NCBI GenBank assembly: GCA_017745075.1 | Contig: JAGIAD010000002.1 | Location: forward strand, 372,001 to 436,000 | Direction: 5' to 3' | DNA: 64,000 nucleotides | Source: Sphingobacteriaceae bacterium | GTDB taxonomy: Bacteria > Bacteroidota > Bacteroidia > Sphingobacteriales > Sphingobacteriaceae | Shown here: positions 35,573-44,908 of the stretch, one piece after another | Numbering within the stretch: the first letter of the stretch is position 1 | How the letters are laid out: each line of letters begins with the position of its first letter | Program-made: the position numbers and the translations under genes | Notes under the pieces: model-generated | What the model was told of the DNA's origin: nothing | What the model saw: the letters and a program-made list of their open reading frames with translations, nothing else | Databases searched by the model: none

Positions 35573-36748
35573 ATGGAAGCATACATAATAGCAGGATACC
35601 GTACAGCAGTGGGTAAAGCACCCCGCGGTGTATTCCGTTTCACAAGAGCCGACGATTTAGCTGCAGAAGTAATCAGGGGCCTGGTGGCTTCGGTTCCGAA
35701 TTTAGATAAAGAACAGATTGATGATGTAATTGTGGGTAACGCTACTCCCGAAGCTGAGCAAGGCCTAAACATTGGCCGTATGGTTTCGCTAATGGGACTG
35801 GATACCGACAAGGTTCCTGGTGTTACCGTGAACCGTTACTGTGCATCGGGTTTAGATACCATTGCTACGGCAGTTGCTAAAATTAAGGCTGGTATGGCCG
35901 ATTGTATCATTGCCGGTGGAGTGGAGGTAATGAGTGGAATGCCTTTTGGTGGATGGAAACTCGTACCTAATGCCGAAGTGGCAAAAAATAATCCGGATTG
36001 GTATTGGGGAATGGGCTTAACCGCCGAAGCTGTTGCCAAAGAATACAAGGTAAGTCGTGAGGATCAGGACGCATTTTCACTAAAATCTCATGAGAAAGCC
36101 ATTCATGCCATTAAAAACGGTCACTTAAAAGATGGTGTTTTACCTATCACGGTGAACGAAAATTACCTGGATGACAACTTGAAAAAGAAAACCCGTTCTT
36201 ACGTGGTTGATACCGACGAGGGCCCACGTGCAGATACTACCTTAGATAAGTTGGCGAAACTGAAACCTGTATTCGATGCGGTTGGAAGCGTAACTGCCGG
36301 TAACTCCTCGCAAACATCAGATGGCGCAGCTTTTGTTTTGGTGGTTTCTGAAAAGAAAATGAAAGAACTGAATGCCGAGCCGATTGCCAGATTGGTAAGT
36401 TATGGTATTGCTGGTGTTCCGCCGCGTATTATGGGTATCGGGCCAATTGAGGCTATTCCAAAAGCACTGAAACAGGCTGGATTGAAAAAAGAAGATATCG
36501 ATTTAATCGAACTGAATGAAGCTTTTGCCTCTCAATCTTTAGCGGTAATCAGAACTTTAGATTTAAACCCTGATGTGATCAATGTTAATGGAGGTGCAAT
36601 TGCGCTTGGCCATCCACTGGGCTGTACCGGAGCAAAACTGACCGTACAGATCATGAACGAATTAAAAAGACAGAACAAAAAATACGGAATGGTAACCATG
36701 TGCGTCGGAACCGGACAAGGCGCTGCGGGGATTTTTGAACTTCTCTAG
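35573..36748 (+). CDS. fadA: Acetyl-CoA acyltransferase (3-ketoacyl-CoA thiolase)
   Basis: The 391-residue thiolase has nucleophile C90 in [24 protein letters not shown], the C-terminal [17 protein letters not shown] and the second cysteine in [17 protein letters not shown]. It cleaves 3-ketoacyl-CoA to acetyl-CoA and the shortened acyl-CoA. The length equals that of Bacillus FadA. Second gene of the fad set, separated from fadN by 139 bases of repeat-like DNA. Confidence 0.96.
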   Translation: MEAYIIAGYRTAVGKAPRGVFRFTRADDLAAEVIRGLVASVPNLDKEQIDDVIVGNATPEAEQGLNIGRMVSLMGLDTDKVPGVTVNRYCASGLDTIATAVAKIKAGMADCIIAGGVEVMSGMPFGGWKLVPNAEVAKNNPDWYWGMGLTAEAVAKEYKVSREDQDAFSLKSHEKAIHAIKNGHLKDGVLPITVNENYLDDNLKKKTRSYVVDTDEGPRADTTLDKLAKLKPVFDAVGSVTAGNSSQTSDGAAFVLVVSEKKMKELNAEPIARLVSYGIAGVPPRIMGIGPIEAIPKALKQAGLKKEDIDLIELNEAFASQSLAVIRTLDLNPDVINVNGGAIALGHPLGCTGAKLTVQIMNELKRQNKKYGMVTMCVGTGQGAAGIFELL

Positions 36749-36797
36749 ATTTGAGAAGCCAAATAAAGTAAACAAGGATATTTAAAGTGTAATGCAA

Positions 36798-36862
36798 CCG
36801 TCACCCTGAACTTGTTTCAGGGTCTTTAGAAAATAGATGCTGAAACAAGTTCAGCATGACGG
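36798..36862. repeat. Long inverted repeat in the fadA-fadE spacer
   Basis: Arms around CTGAACTTGTTTCAG (ending 36820) and CTGAAACAAGTTCAG (from 36840), extended by CCGTCA / TGACGG. The left end belongs to the GTCA-CTGA intergenic family. It can form a strong hairpin in the mRNA between fadA and fadE. Confidence 0.75.
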
Positions 36863-36947
36863 ACCCTAAAAAAGATAACATTAATGATTTGAGTTTGAAT
36901 TTGAGCAGGTCTCAAATCTCAAATCTCATTTCTCAAATCTTATAACA

Positions 36948-38741
36948 ATGGAAACAACGGAAAAAAAGACAATTAAAGGTGGAGAGTTTTTAATTAAAGA
37001 TACCACTTATCAGGAAGTATTCATCCCTGAAGAATTTGATGAAGAGCAGCAGATGATTGCGCAGACCTGTCGCGATTTTTTGGCGGCTGAAGTTTATCCC
37101 AATTTAGATAAAATCGATAAGCAGGAAGACCCGGAGTTAATGCCAACACTTTTAACAAAAGCTGGCGAACTGGGTATTCTGGGCGTTTCGGTACCCGAAG
37201 AATACGGAGGTTTTGGTAAAAACTTCAACACTTCCATGTTGGTTGCTGATGTGGTTGGTGCCGGACACTCTTTTGCGGTGGCACTTTCTGCACATACAGG
37301 GATCGGTACCCTGCCCATTTTATATTACGGGAATGAAGAACAAAAAGCAAAGTATATCCCGAAATTGGGCTCGGGCGAATGGAAAGCAGCTTATTGTTTA
37401 ACAGAGCCAAATTCGGGATCGGATGCAAATTCTGGTAAAACTAAGGCTAAATTGAGCGATGATGGTAAACACTATATCATCAATGGTCAGAAAATGTGGA
37501 TCACAAATGGTGGTTTTGCCGATGTTTTTATTGTTTTTGCCAAAATAGACGACGATAAAAACCTAACTGCATTCATTGTTGAGAAAGATTTTGGTGGCAT
37601 TACCATGAACCCGGAAGAACATAAAATGGGTATCAAAGGCTCTTCAACACGCCAGGTCTTCTTTAACGATTGCCCGGTACCAGTTGAGAACATGTTAAGT
37701 GAACGCGAAAACGGTTTCAAAATCGCGGTAAACATTTTAAATATTGGCCGTATTAAGTTGTCGGCTGCTGCTATCGGTGCTTCAAAAGCAACTTTAAATA
37801 CAGCGATCAATTACTCAAATGAAAGGATTCAGTTTGGCCGTCCTATTTCTAAATATGGAGCTATCCGTTTCAAAATCGCTGAGATGGCTTCTAAAATTTA
37901 TGCTGTTGATGCGGCGAATTATCGTGCCGGACAGAACATAGACGATACTTACGACCAATTGGTGGCAGGTGGAATGGAATCGGGCAAGGCCAGGTTAAAA
38001 TCTGTTGAGCAGTTTGCTGTAGAATGCGCCATCTTAAAAGTATGGGGATCAGAAGCCTTGGATTATACCGTAGATGAAGGCGTTCAGATTTATGGCGGTA
38101 TGGGCTTTTCTGCAGATGCCCCAATGGACAGGGCTTACCGTGATGCACGTATCAACAGGATTTTCGAAGGTACCAACGAAATTAACCGTTTGTTAACCGT
38201 CGACATGATGCTAAAACGCGCCATGAAAGGCGAATTGGATTTGATGACGCCAGCCACAGCCGTAGCAGCCGAATTAATGAGCATTCCTGATTTCGGAGAA
38301 GAAGATACTACGCTATTTGCTGCAGAGAAAAAAATATTGTCGAACCTGAAAAAAGCAACCTTAATGGTGGCAGGTGCTGCGGTACAAAAGCTCATGATGA
38401 CCTTAAGCAAAGAGCAGGAAATTTTAATGAACATTGCCGATATGGCGAGTTACGTTTATGTAGCCGAATCAGCATTGTTGAGAACCGAAAAGTTGGTGGC
38501 CATGCGTGGCGAAGCCGCAGTTGCCGGTCAGCTGGATTTGCTTCGCATCTATTTGGTTGAAGCGGTTGATGGAATTGCCAAGGCTGGTAAAGAAGCCTTA
38601 TGGGCCTTTGCCGAAGGTGATGAGCTGCGCATGATGCAGGTAGGTTTACGCCGTTTTACCAAAATGGAACCATTTAACGTTAAAGATGCCCGCCAAAGGG
38701 TTGCGCAACAGCTTATCGAAGCAAATAAATATATCTTTTAA
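36948..38741 (+). CDS. fadE: Acyl-CoA dehydrogenase (FadE type)
   Basis: The 597-residue flavoprotein has AYCLTEPNSGSDANSG and KMWITNGGFADVFIVFAK for FAD and substrate binding, RIQFGRPISKYGAIRFK, and IYGGMGFSADAPMDRAYRDARINRIFEGTNEINR with the catalytic-region glutamate. A C-terminal extension of about 200 residues, as in Bacillus FadE, is present. It carries out the first oxidation step. Last gene of the fad set; a terminator-like hairpin follows. Confidence 0.96.
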   Translation: METTEKKTIKGGEFLIKDTTYQEVFIPEEFDEEQQMIAQTCRDFLAAEVYPNLDKIDKQEDPELMPTLLTKAGELGILGVSVPEEYGGFGKNFNTSMLVADVVGAGHSFAVALSAHTGIGTLPILYYGNEEQKAKYIPKLGSGEWKAAYCLTEPNSGSDANSGKTKAKLSDDGKHYIINGQKMWITNGGFADVFIVFAKIDDDKNLTAFIVEKDFGGITMNPEEHKMGIKGSSTRQVFFNDCPVPVENMLSERENGFKIAVNILNIGRIKLSAAAIGASKATLNTAINYSNERIQFGRPISKYGAIRFKIAEMASKIYAVDAANYRAGQNIDDTYDQLVAGGMESGKARLKSVEQFAVECAILKVWGSEALDYTVDEGVQIYGGMGFSADAPMDRAYRDARINRIFEGTNEINRLLTVDMMLKRAMKGELDLMTPATAVAAELMSIPDFGEEDTTLFAAEKKILSNLKKATLMVAGAAVQKLMMTLSKEQEILMNIADMASYVYVAESALLRTEKLVAMRGEAAVAGQLDLLRIYLVEAVDGIAKAGKEALWAFAEGDELRMMQVGLRRFTKMEPFNVKDARQRVAQQLIEANKYIF

Positions 38742-38762
38742 GGTAGAAGGTCGAAAGGTAGA

Positions 38763-38806
38763 GGGTTTAAGGTTGAGGTGCATGCCTAAATCTTAAACCC
38801 TTTTTT
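38763..38806 (+). terminator. Terminator after fadE
   Basis: Imperfect stem GGGTTTAAGGTTGAGG / CCTAAATCTTAAACCC (G-U pairs close the mismatches) followed by six T. Confidence 0.65.
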
Positions 38807-38936
38807 ATTTTGCAGATGCTCACTATAAGCTGTCACGCTGAGGCACGAAGCATCTTTCGTTGCAGATGTTCAACACGGCAGAAATTCAAAAGTGCATAAC
38901 ATTTAGCTTTAAGGTATTAAAGTCATATTTTCGCAT

Positions 38937-39384
38937 ATGATTAAATTTAGATTACTTACCCTTCTTTTTTTAAGTGTAACTATTGTTTCATCTTGTAAAA
39001 AAGACGAAGACCCTGAGAAACAGATTGCCGAATTTATCAAAAAGAACAATATTAACGCTACCAAAGATGCTTCGGGATTATATTATCAGATCATTAAGCC
39101 CGGCACCGGTTCTTTTACCTATCCAGGCAATACCAGAATAACCATCAAATACGAAGGAAGATTGTTAAATGGGGGATGTTTTTGATAATGGAGGAGGTAA
39201 TGAACAGACATTCAACCTAGCTGAGTTAATTCAGGGCTGGAGAATTGGCATTCCTAAAATTCAAAAAGGTGGCGAAATCAGGTTGATCGTTCCACCAGGT
39301 TTAGGTTATGGCAGTAATGCAGTGGGGCCTATTCCCGGAAATTCGGTACTGGATTTTAATATCCAGCTATTAAATACTCAATAA
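38937..39384 (+). pseudogene. FKBP-type peptidyl-prolyl isomerase lipoprotein, frameshifted
   Basis: Two frames join into one FKBP lipoprotein. The first (38937-39185) has a lipoprotein signal (IVSSCKKDED) and reads ...ITIKYEGRLLNG before going out of frame. The second (from 39169) continues DVFDNGGGNEQTFNLAELI and ends VLDFNIQLLNTQ. Removing one G of the run GGGGG at 39171-39175 restores LLNGDVFDNG, as in the paralogue at 39540. So it carries a one-base insertion: either a real lesion, a phase-variable site or a sequence error. First of three tandem FKBP genes. Confidence 0.88.
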
Positions 39385-39539
39385 GTGAAGACTAAAGGCG
39401 AAAAACCAAAGCAGAAAGCTGTTTTGCCAATTTTCTATAATGCCTTTTGGTCTTTTTGCTTTTACGTTTAAGCACTTTAAATTTGTTAAAATAGGTTAAA
39501 AATTGCAGCATCTGCATTAAAAGCTTATTTTTGCTGACT

Positions 39540-40022
39540 ATGGTTAAGTTTAAACAAGTTATTTTATTGATATGTCTTACGGGATGCCTTGCCGCCTGTA
39601 AAAAAAATGTGCCGGTTGATGATTACGATCCTACGCCACAGTTTAAAGCCGATACAGCTGCAATAAGTGCTTTTGTTAAGACGAATAATATCCCGGCAAC
39701 AAAAGACGCCAGTGGTATTTTTTACCAGATTATAGCCCCAGGGTCAGGAAATGTAAGTTATCAAACCTCTACGGTAATTACTGCAGATTATGAGGGTAAA
39801 TTATTAAACGGTACCATTTTCGACAGTACCAAAGGAACCCCAGTTTCTTTTAAACTTGGAAATGTTATTTTAGGATGGCAGTTTGGGATTCAAAAAATAC
39901 AAAAAGGGGGAAAGATCAGGTTAATTATTCCATCCTATTTCGCTTATGGAAGAAGCTCATCAGGTACTGTTCCCGCAAATTCTATACTCGATTTTACTAT
40001 AACACTTACAGACGTACAATAA
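39540..40022 (+). CDS. FKBP-type peptidyl-prolyl cis-trans isomerase, lipoprotein
   Basis: The ATG at 39540 gives MVKFKQVILLICLTGCLAAC, with the lipobox Cys followed by KKN; a TTG three codons earlier is unneeded. The 160-residue protein has the FKBP core ADYEGKLLNGTIFDSTKGTPV, GWQFGIQKIQKGGKIRLIIPSYFAYG and TVPANSILDFTITL. It would act as a periplasmic or outer membrane foldase. Three bases separate it from the next FKBP gene, so they are cotranscribed. Confidence 0.93.
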   Translation: MVKFKQVILLICLTGCLAACKKNVPVDDYDPTPQFKADTAAISAFVKTNNIPATKDASGIFYQIIAPGSGNVSYQTSTVITADYEGKLLNGTIFDSTKGTPVSFKLGNVILGWQFGIQKIQKGGKIRLIIPSYFAYGRSSSGTVPANSILDFTITLTDVQ

Positions 40023-40025
40023 TAA

Positions 40026-40940
40026 ATGAACAAATTTACTAAACTTGGCCTGTTTACACTTTTACTGGCTACTGTGATATTCAGCTCTTGTAAAAAGGAC
40101 TATGAGTCTATTCAAAGTATAGATGATGCCGCTATAAAAGCTTATATATCAAAAAATAATTTAACACAAATGATCCCTGATTCTGCTAAAACGGGGTTTT
40201 ATTATCAGCCTACTAATCCTACGGATGGAACATTTTTTTTGAATTCTGATTCCGTATTTTATGATATTACAGTGAAATCCATGCAAACTGGAGTAACTTA
40301 TCTTCAGTCTCCTGTTAATGGTAACCTTGGCACTTACGTAGGTTATTTAAATAGTTTTTTCCAATCATCTTTATCAACATCTGTCACTTACAATATACCT
40401 GCATTAAGAACCGCTGCTTTGAGTCTTAAGCCGGGCGGAAGTGCCAGGATATTATTACCATCATATTTAGCTTTTGGTAAAAATGGTGCGGGGCCGATAC
40501 CTTCTAATGAAAATCTTGACTTAACAATCAAAACATATCCATATCGTAAACAGTGGTTACTTGATGATAGTAAAATAAAAGATTTTTTAACTGCTAAAGG
40601 TTTAACCGCAACTGCGATAAAAGATCCAAGCAGAATTTATTATATTGTGAATACTGTTGGTACCGGTGATGCTATAAATGGAATTGAAAGCACAGTAAAT
40701 GTAAAATATACTGGCCGAACTTTAGATGGAGCATCCTTTGATTCCAATTCTGATGGTTTCTCATCAACTTTAACCGGCCTGATTCAGGCCTGGCAAATTA
40801 TGATTCCAAAGTTTAAGGTTGGCACAAAATTTAGAATGATTATCCCATCTGATTTGGCTTATGGAAAGTCGGGTAGTGGTACCATCCCTGCTAACGCGGT
40901 ATTAGACTTTGATATCGAAATTGTAAGTGTTACGAATTAG
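40026..40940 (+). CDS. Double FKBP-domain lipoprotein
   Basis: The 304-residue lipoprotein (FSSCKKDYE) holds two FKBP-like domains in tandem. The N-terminal one (about 35-175) has lost the usual YxGxxxDGxxFDS core but keeps GGSARILLPSYLAFGKNGAGPIPSNENLDL. The C-terminal one (about 185-303) is regular: NVKYTGRTLDGASFDSNS, KVGTKFRMIIPSDLAYG and GTIPANAVLDFDIEI. This looks like an internal duplication followed by decay of the first copy. Its end overlaps the convergent photolyase gene by 11 bases. Confidence 0.88.
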   Translation: MNKFTKLGLFTLLLATVIFSSCKKDYESIQSIDDAAIKAYISKNNLTQMIPDSAKTGFYYQPTNPTDGTFFLNSDSVFYDITVKSMQTGVTYLQSPVNGNLGTYVGYLNSFFQSSLSTSVTYNIPALRTAALSLKPGGSARILLPSYLAFGKNGAGPIPSNENLDLTIKTYPYRKQWLLDDSKIKDFLTAKGLTATAIKDPSRIYYIVNTVGTGDAINGIESTVNVKYTGRTLDGASFDSNSDGFSSTLTGLIQAWQIMIPKFKVGTKFRMIIPSDLAYGKSGSGTIPANAVLDFDIEIVSVTN

Positions 40941-42231
40941 ATAAGGCCTCTTTAAAAACTTTTAATACCCTTTCCCTTGCAAAAGTATGCTCAACTATCG
41001 GTTGGGCATATTTTTTTGTCCCGAATTCTGGTATCCACTTTTTAATATATTCATATTTAGGATCAAATTTTTTGGTTTGCAGTTCGGGATTAAATACCCT
41101 AAAATATGGCGCGGCATCGTTGCCTGAGCCCGCCGCCCATTGCCAGCCGCCAACATTACTTGCCATTTCGTAATCCAATAACTTTTCGGCAAAATAGGCT
41201 TCGCCCCATCGCCAATCAATCAGTAAATGTTTGGTTAAAAAACTGGCCACAATCATGCGTACACGGTTGTGCATCCATCCGGTTTCGTTCAGTTGCCGCA
41301 TTCCGGCATCTACTATCGGGTAACCGGTATTGCCTTCGCGCCAGGCCTTAAATTCATCCTCATTGTTGCGCCACTTAATCTTGTCGTATTGCTTTTTAAA
41401 AGAATCAAAAGCCGAGTAGGGAAAATGCCAGAGTATCATCATGTAAAATTCACGCCAGGCCAGTTCCGAAAGCCAGACGTTCGATTTCGCATTTATAGCA
41501 TCGCGCACAGCTTTTCTGAGGCTTAAAGTGCCAAAACGTAAATGCAGGCCAATATGGGTAGTGCCATCTTCTGCCGGAAAATCGCGTTCTTTTGCATAAT
41601 CATCAAGTTTGTTTTTATAACTGATTTTCGGGAAATCCAGTTTGCTTTTTTCGAAGCCCATTTCTTTCAAAGTTGGAATAGACAGGTGCTTGGTCTGCAA
41701 TAAATTTTTGAGGTATTTTTTGCTGGGGTAGGCCTTTATATAAAAATCGTTGAGCTTGGCATGCCATTGTTTATAAAAAGGGGTAAATACGGTATAAGGC
41801 GTTTTATCTGCTTTTAAGATTTCATTTTTCTCAAAAATAACCTGATCCTTATATGTTTTAAAGGAAATTTTTTCACTGGCTAGATATTCTGCCATGTTAT
41901 CATCACGTTCTCGTGCATAAGGCTCATAATCGTGATTGGTATATACTTCTTTAACGTCGAATTGCTTTAAAATTTCGGGCCATATTTTTTCTGGTTCTCC
42001 GTATTTTACCAATAAATCTGATCCCAGTTGCTGAAGTTCTTTTTTTAGATCACTGATGGTTTGGTAAATAAAAGTTACGCGCGCATCATCTTTTGGCAGT
42101 TTATCCAGTATGTTTTTATCAAAAATAAAGAGAGGGAGAACGGGGGTAGCACTTTTTAGTGCTTGGTATAGAGCAGCATTATCTTCTAAACGTAAATCGC
42201 GGCGGAACCAGTGAATGGATATTGGAGTCAT
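40930..42231 (-). CDS. phrB: Deoxyribodipyrimidine photolyase (CPD class I)
   Basis: The 433-residue protein begins ISIHWFRRDLRLEDNAAL (antenna domain) and has the FAD domain motifs WLSELAWREFYMMILWHFP, GYPIVDAGMRQLNETGWMHNRVRMIVASFL and ASNVGGWQWAAGSGNDAAPYFRVFNP, characteristic of class I CPD photolyases. It splits cyclobutane pyrimidine dimers in blue light. It lies close to a DASH cryptochrome gene (43448) with one epimerase gene between. Confidence 0.95.
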   Translation of the reverse strand: MTPISIHWFRRDLRLEDNAALYQALKSATPVLPLFIFDKNILDKLPKDDARVTFIYQTISDLKKELQQLGSDLLVKYGEPEKIWPEILKQFDVKEVYTNHDYEPYARERDDNMAEYLASEKISFKTYKDQVIFEKNEILKADKTPYTVFTPFYKQWHAKLNDFYIKAYPSKKYLKNLLQTKHLSIPTLKEMGFEKSKLDFPKISYKNKLDDYAKERDFPAEDGTTHIGLHLRFGTLSLRKAVRDAINAKSNVWLSELAWREFYMMILWHFPYSAFDSFKKQYDKIKWRNNEDEFKAWREGNTGYPIVDAGMRQLNETGWMHNRVRMIVASFLTKHLLIDWRWGEAYFAEKLLDYEMASNVGGWQWAAGSGNDAAPYFRVFNPELQTKKFDPKYEYIKKWIPEFGTKKYAQPIVEHTFARERVLKVFKEALSNS

Positions 42232-42377
42232 GTGTGTGATTTATAATGATAACTTGCTTTGGATATATTTATTGGCGCTGGGCGATAAGCGTTTGGTGTC
42301 AATTAACCGATAAACCACTAATGCAGTTCAACAGGCCGTTTGCAGTTAACACCACTTTGAACAATTAACCAGTTAAC

Positions 42378-43280
42378 CTACTCATAAAGATCCTTCAAAG
42401 CATCTTCCAAATGTGTGAATTTAAACTTAAATCCTGCGTCTAAAATTTTTTGTGCTGAGGTATTATTGCTCATTAAAACGGCTTCTACGCGTTCTCCAAG
42501 CAATAGCGCCAATGCTTTTTTAGGGACTTTAATGGGCCATACCGGGCGGTGCAGCTGTTTGGCAATGGCTTTGGTTAAGGTACTGTTGGTTACCGGAAAA
42601 GGCGCGCAGGCATTATAACTGTTTTCCATTTTAAGGTTTTCTATGGCTTCGATATACATTTCAACCATATCATCAACGTGTAACCAGGGTGTCCATTGTT
42701 TGCCGGTACCCAGTGGTGCACCTGCAAATAACCTGATAGGCTGCGTCAGTTGTGGGAGTGCTCCGCCTTTTCTACTGAAAACAATACCAGTGCGGAGTTT
42801 TACAACCCTCAGGCTCAGTTTTTTGCCCTGATCTACTGCATCTTCCCATAGTTTACAGCATTCTGCTAAAAAACCGTAGCCATTTGGACTTTCTTCTGTT
42901 AAAATTTCATCGCCGCAATCGCCATAAAAGCCAACTGCAGAAGAAGAAACAAAAGATTTAACCTGATGATCAGGCTTGGATTTAATGGTTCTGAAGAGCA
43001 GTTCTGTAGACTTTACCCGACTATCAATAATCTGTTTCTTACGTGCGTTGGTCCACTTTTTATCTGCAACCGGTTCTCCTGCCAAATGGATAACAGCATC
43101 AACACCATTAAGGCAATCTGCATCAATGGTTCCCCGGTACACATCCCAAACAAAACCATTCGGATCATGACTCTTCTTTCGCGAAAGTGTATTTACCTCG
43201 TAACCTTTGTTTAACAGGTGCTTTTTTAGTTCAGTACCCACCAGTCCGGTAGCTCCGGTAATCAGGATCTTTTTTGCCAT
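42378..43280 (-). CDS. TIGR01777-family NAD-dependent epimerase (YfcH/SulA-like)
   Basis: The start at 43280 gives MAKKILITGATGLVGTELK; a longer frame adds eight residues without family support. The 300-residue protein has the Rossmann motif GATGLVG, AVIHLAGEPVADKKW, SSSAVGFYGDCGDEILTE and the C-terminal DUF1731 part. Catalytic function of this family is not established. Its position between two photolyase-family genes is of interest because YfcH-like genes often lie near photolyases. Confidence 0.9.
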   Translation of the reverse strand: MAKKILITGATGLVGTELKKHLLNKGYEVNTLSRKKSHDPNGFVWDVYRGTIDADCLNGVDAVIHLAGEPVADKKWTNARKKQIIDSRVKSTELLFRTIKSKPDHQVKSFVSSSAVGFYGDCGDEILTEESPNGYGFLAECCKLWEDAVDQGKKLSLRVVKLRTGIVFSRKGGALPQLTQPIRLFAGAPLGTGKQWTPWLHVDDMVEMYIEAIENLKMENSYNACAPFPVTNSTLTKAIAKQLHRPVWPIKVPKKALALLLGERVEAVLMSNNTSAQKILDAGFKFKFTHLEDALKDLYE

Positions 43281-43386
43281 ATTTTTAAAACACCGAAGAT
43301 ACAAAAGGGTTTGTTTGCAGGAATTAAAATGTATTAATCTGGTTTTAATTCTTTTGTTACCTATTTGTAAAGAATTATTCAGGGGT

Positions 43387-43416
43387 TTGATACGGAAGAA
43401 AAATAAGATAAATTTG
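43387..43416 (+). promoter_or_regulatory. Promoter of the DASH cryptochrome gene
   Basis: TTG (43387-43389), 19 bases, then TAAATTTG (43409-43416), a full match to the Bacteroidota consensus, 31 bases before the start codon. Confidence 0.65.
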
Positions 43417-43447
43417 TAAAGCGTTCTTATACCCTTTTCGATAAAAG

Positions 43448-44722
43448 ATGTCCAAAAAAATTTTAGTCTGGTTTAGAAATGATCTTCGCTTGCATGATAA
43501 CGAAATGCTGGTCGAGGCAATTGCTAAATCTGATTCGATTTTGCCTGTTTACATTCTCGATCCCCGTTCTTTTGGCGAAACCAAATATGGTACACTGAAA
43601 ACCGGCAATATTAGAGCGCAGTTTATTTTAGAGAGCGTTTTAGGTTTACGTAATGCTTTAAAACAGATTGGTGGTAATCTGCTGATTGCAGAAGGTAACC
43701 CGGAAGAGATTATTCCGCAACTTGTACAGGAATACGAAATTACCGAAGTATACCATCACCGCGAAGTAGCGCGAGAAGAGACCCATGTTTCTACCCTGGT
43801 AGAAAATGCACTTTGGAAATTGCGTGTTAACCTGAAACATTTTATCGGCCATACCTTATATAATAAAGAAGATCTGCCTTTTCCCATTAAGGATATCCCC
43901 GACGCTTTTAACCAGTTTAAAAAGAAAATTGAACGCGATTCGATCATCAAACCCTGTTTTGCTGCACCAGACCGGATCAATGTGGCCGAAGTGATCGATT
44001 GGGGCACCCTATCATCATTGGAAGACCTTAATCTTTTAGTCCATCAGAAAGATCAGCGTGCTGATTTCGAATTTATAGGCGGCGAAGCAGAAGGTTTGGC
44101 TCACTTGCAGAAGGTGATCCTGGCGATGCAACAGGCTGCAACTACCAAGAATTTAATTCTCGCCTCAAAACTCTCTGCCTGGCTGGCTATAGGCAGTTTA
44201 TCGCCCCGTAAAGTGTATTGGGAAATTAAAAAAATGGAAGGTGTACCCAATACCAAGGCCATGTTCAATCATATTTTATTAGGTCTGCTGTGGAGAGATT
44301 ATTTCCGTTTTATGTTTAAAAAATACGGTAATACATTCTTCAGTCCAGATGGATTTGGAAGTCAGGGTTTGGTAGATGTTGTTAATGAGCAGGACAACCT
44401 TCATAAATGGAAAACTGCGCAGACAGGATTTGCCGTGGTAGATGCGGTAATGACGGAATTAAACCAGACCGGTTTTATTTCGAATATTGCCAGGCAAACT
44501 GCTGCCTTATACCTGATCAATAACCTGGAAGTAAGCTGGGTTTTAGGAGCCGCTTATTTTGAAGAAAAACTGATTGATTATAACCCGGCAAGTAACTGGG
44601 GCAACTGGGCCAATGTTGCTGGCGTAGGAAACGATCAGAAATCAAAAAGTGTATTCGATTTAGATAAAAACATCAAAAATCTCGACCCAAAAGGCAACTA
44701 TGCTTTAACTTGGGCATCATAG
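43448..44722 (+). CDS. DASH-family cryptochrome
   Basis: The 424-residue protein begins KKILVWFRNDLRLHDNEML and has TLYNKEDLPFPIKDIPDAFNQF, LLWRDYFRFMFKKYGN, and NPASNWGNWANVAGVGNDQKSKSVFDLDKN, which are marks of the DASH branch. Members bind FAD and an antenna cofactor and repair dimers in single-stranded DNA; some have regulatory roles. Its length is at the short end and lacks the C-terminal extension of some homologues. Confidence 0.95.
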   Translation: MSKKILVWFRNDLRLHDNEMLVEAIAKSDSILPVYILDPRSFGETKYGTLKTGNIRAQFILESVLGLRNALKQIGGNLLIAEGNPEEIIPQLVQEYEITEVYHHREVAREETHVSTLVENALWKLRVNLKHFIGHTLYNKEDLPFPIKDIPDAFNQFKKKIERDSIIKPCFAAPDRINVAEVIDWGTLSSLEDLNLLVHQKDQRADFEFIGGEAEGLAHLQKVILAMQQAATTKNLILASKLSAWLAIGSLSPRKVYWEIKKMEGVPNTKAMFNHILLGLLWRDYFRFMFKKYGNTFFSPDGFGSQGLVDVVNEQDNLHKWKTAQTGFAVVDAVMTELNQTGFISNIARQTAALYLINNLEVSWVLGAAYFEEKLIDYNPASNWGNWANVAGVGNDQKSKSVFDLDKNIKNLDPKGNYALTWAS

Positions 44723-44850
44723 TTGTAATGACTGAATGGTTGAGTGTTGAATGATGGAATTGAATTTTGTCGATTGGTACAAGTCGTATTTTTGTCATTC
44801 TCCAATTTAATAATTCTCTCATTCAATAATTCTCATTTTAATCGAGATTT

Positions 44851-44883
44851 TTGCCGTTTATATAAGGTAAAATTCTAATTTTG
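44851..44883 (+). promoter_or_regulatory. Promoter of sucA
   Basis: TTG (44851-44853), 22 bases, then TAATTTTG (44876-44883), 25 bases before the start codon. Confidence 0.6.
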
Positions 44884-44908
44884 TAGTGCTTATAGTAAAT
44901 AGTTAATA

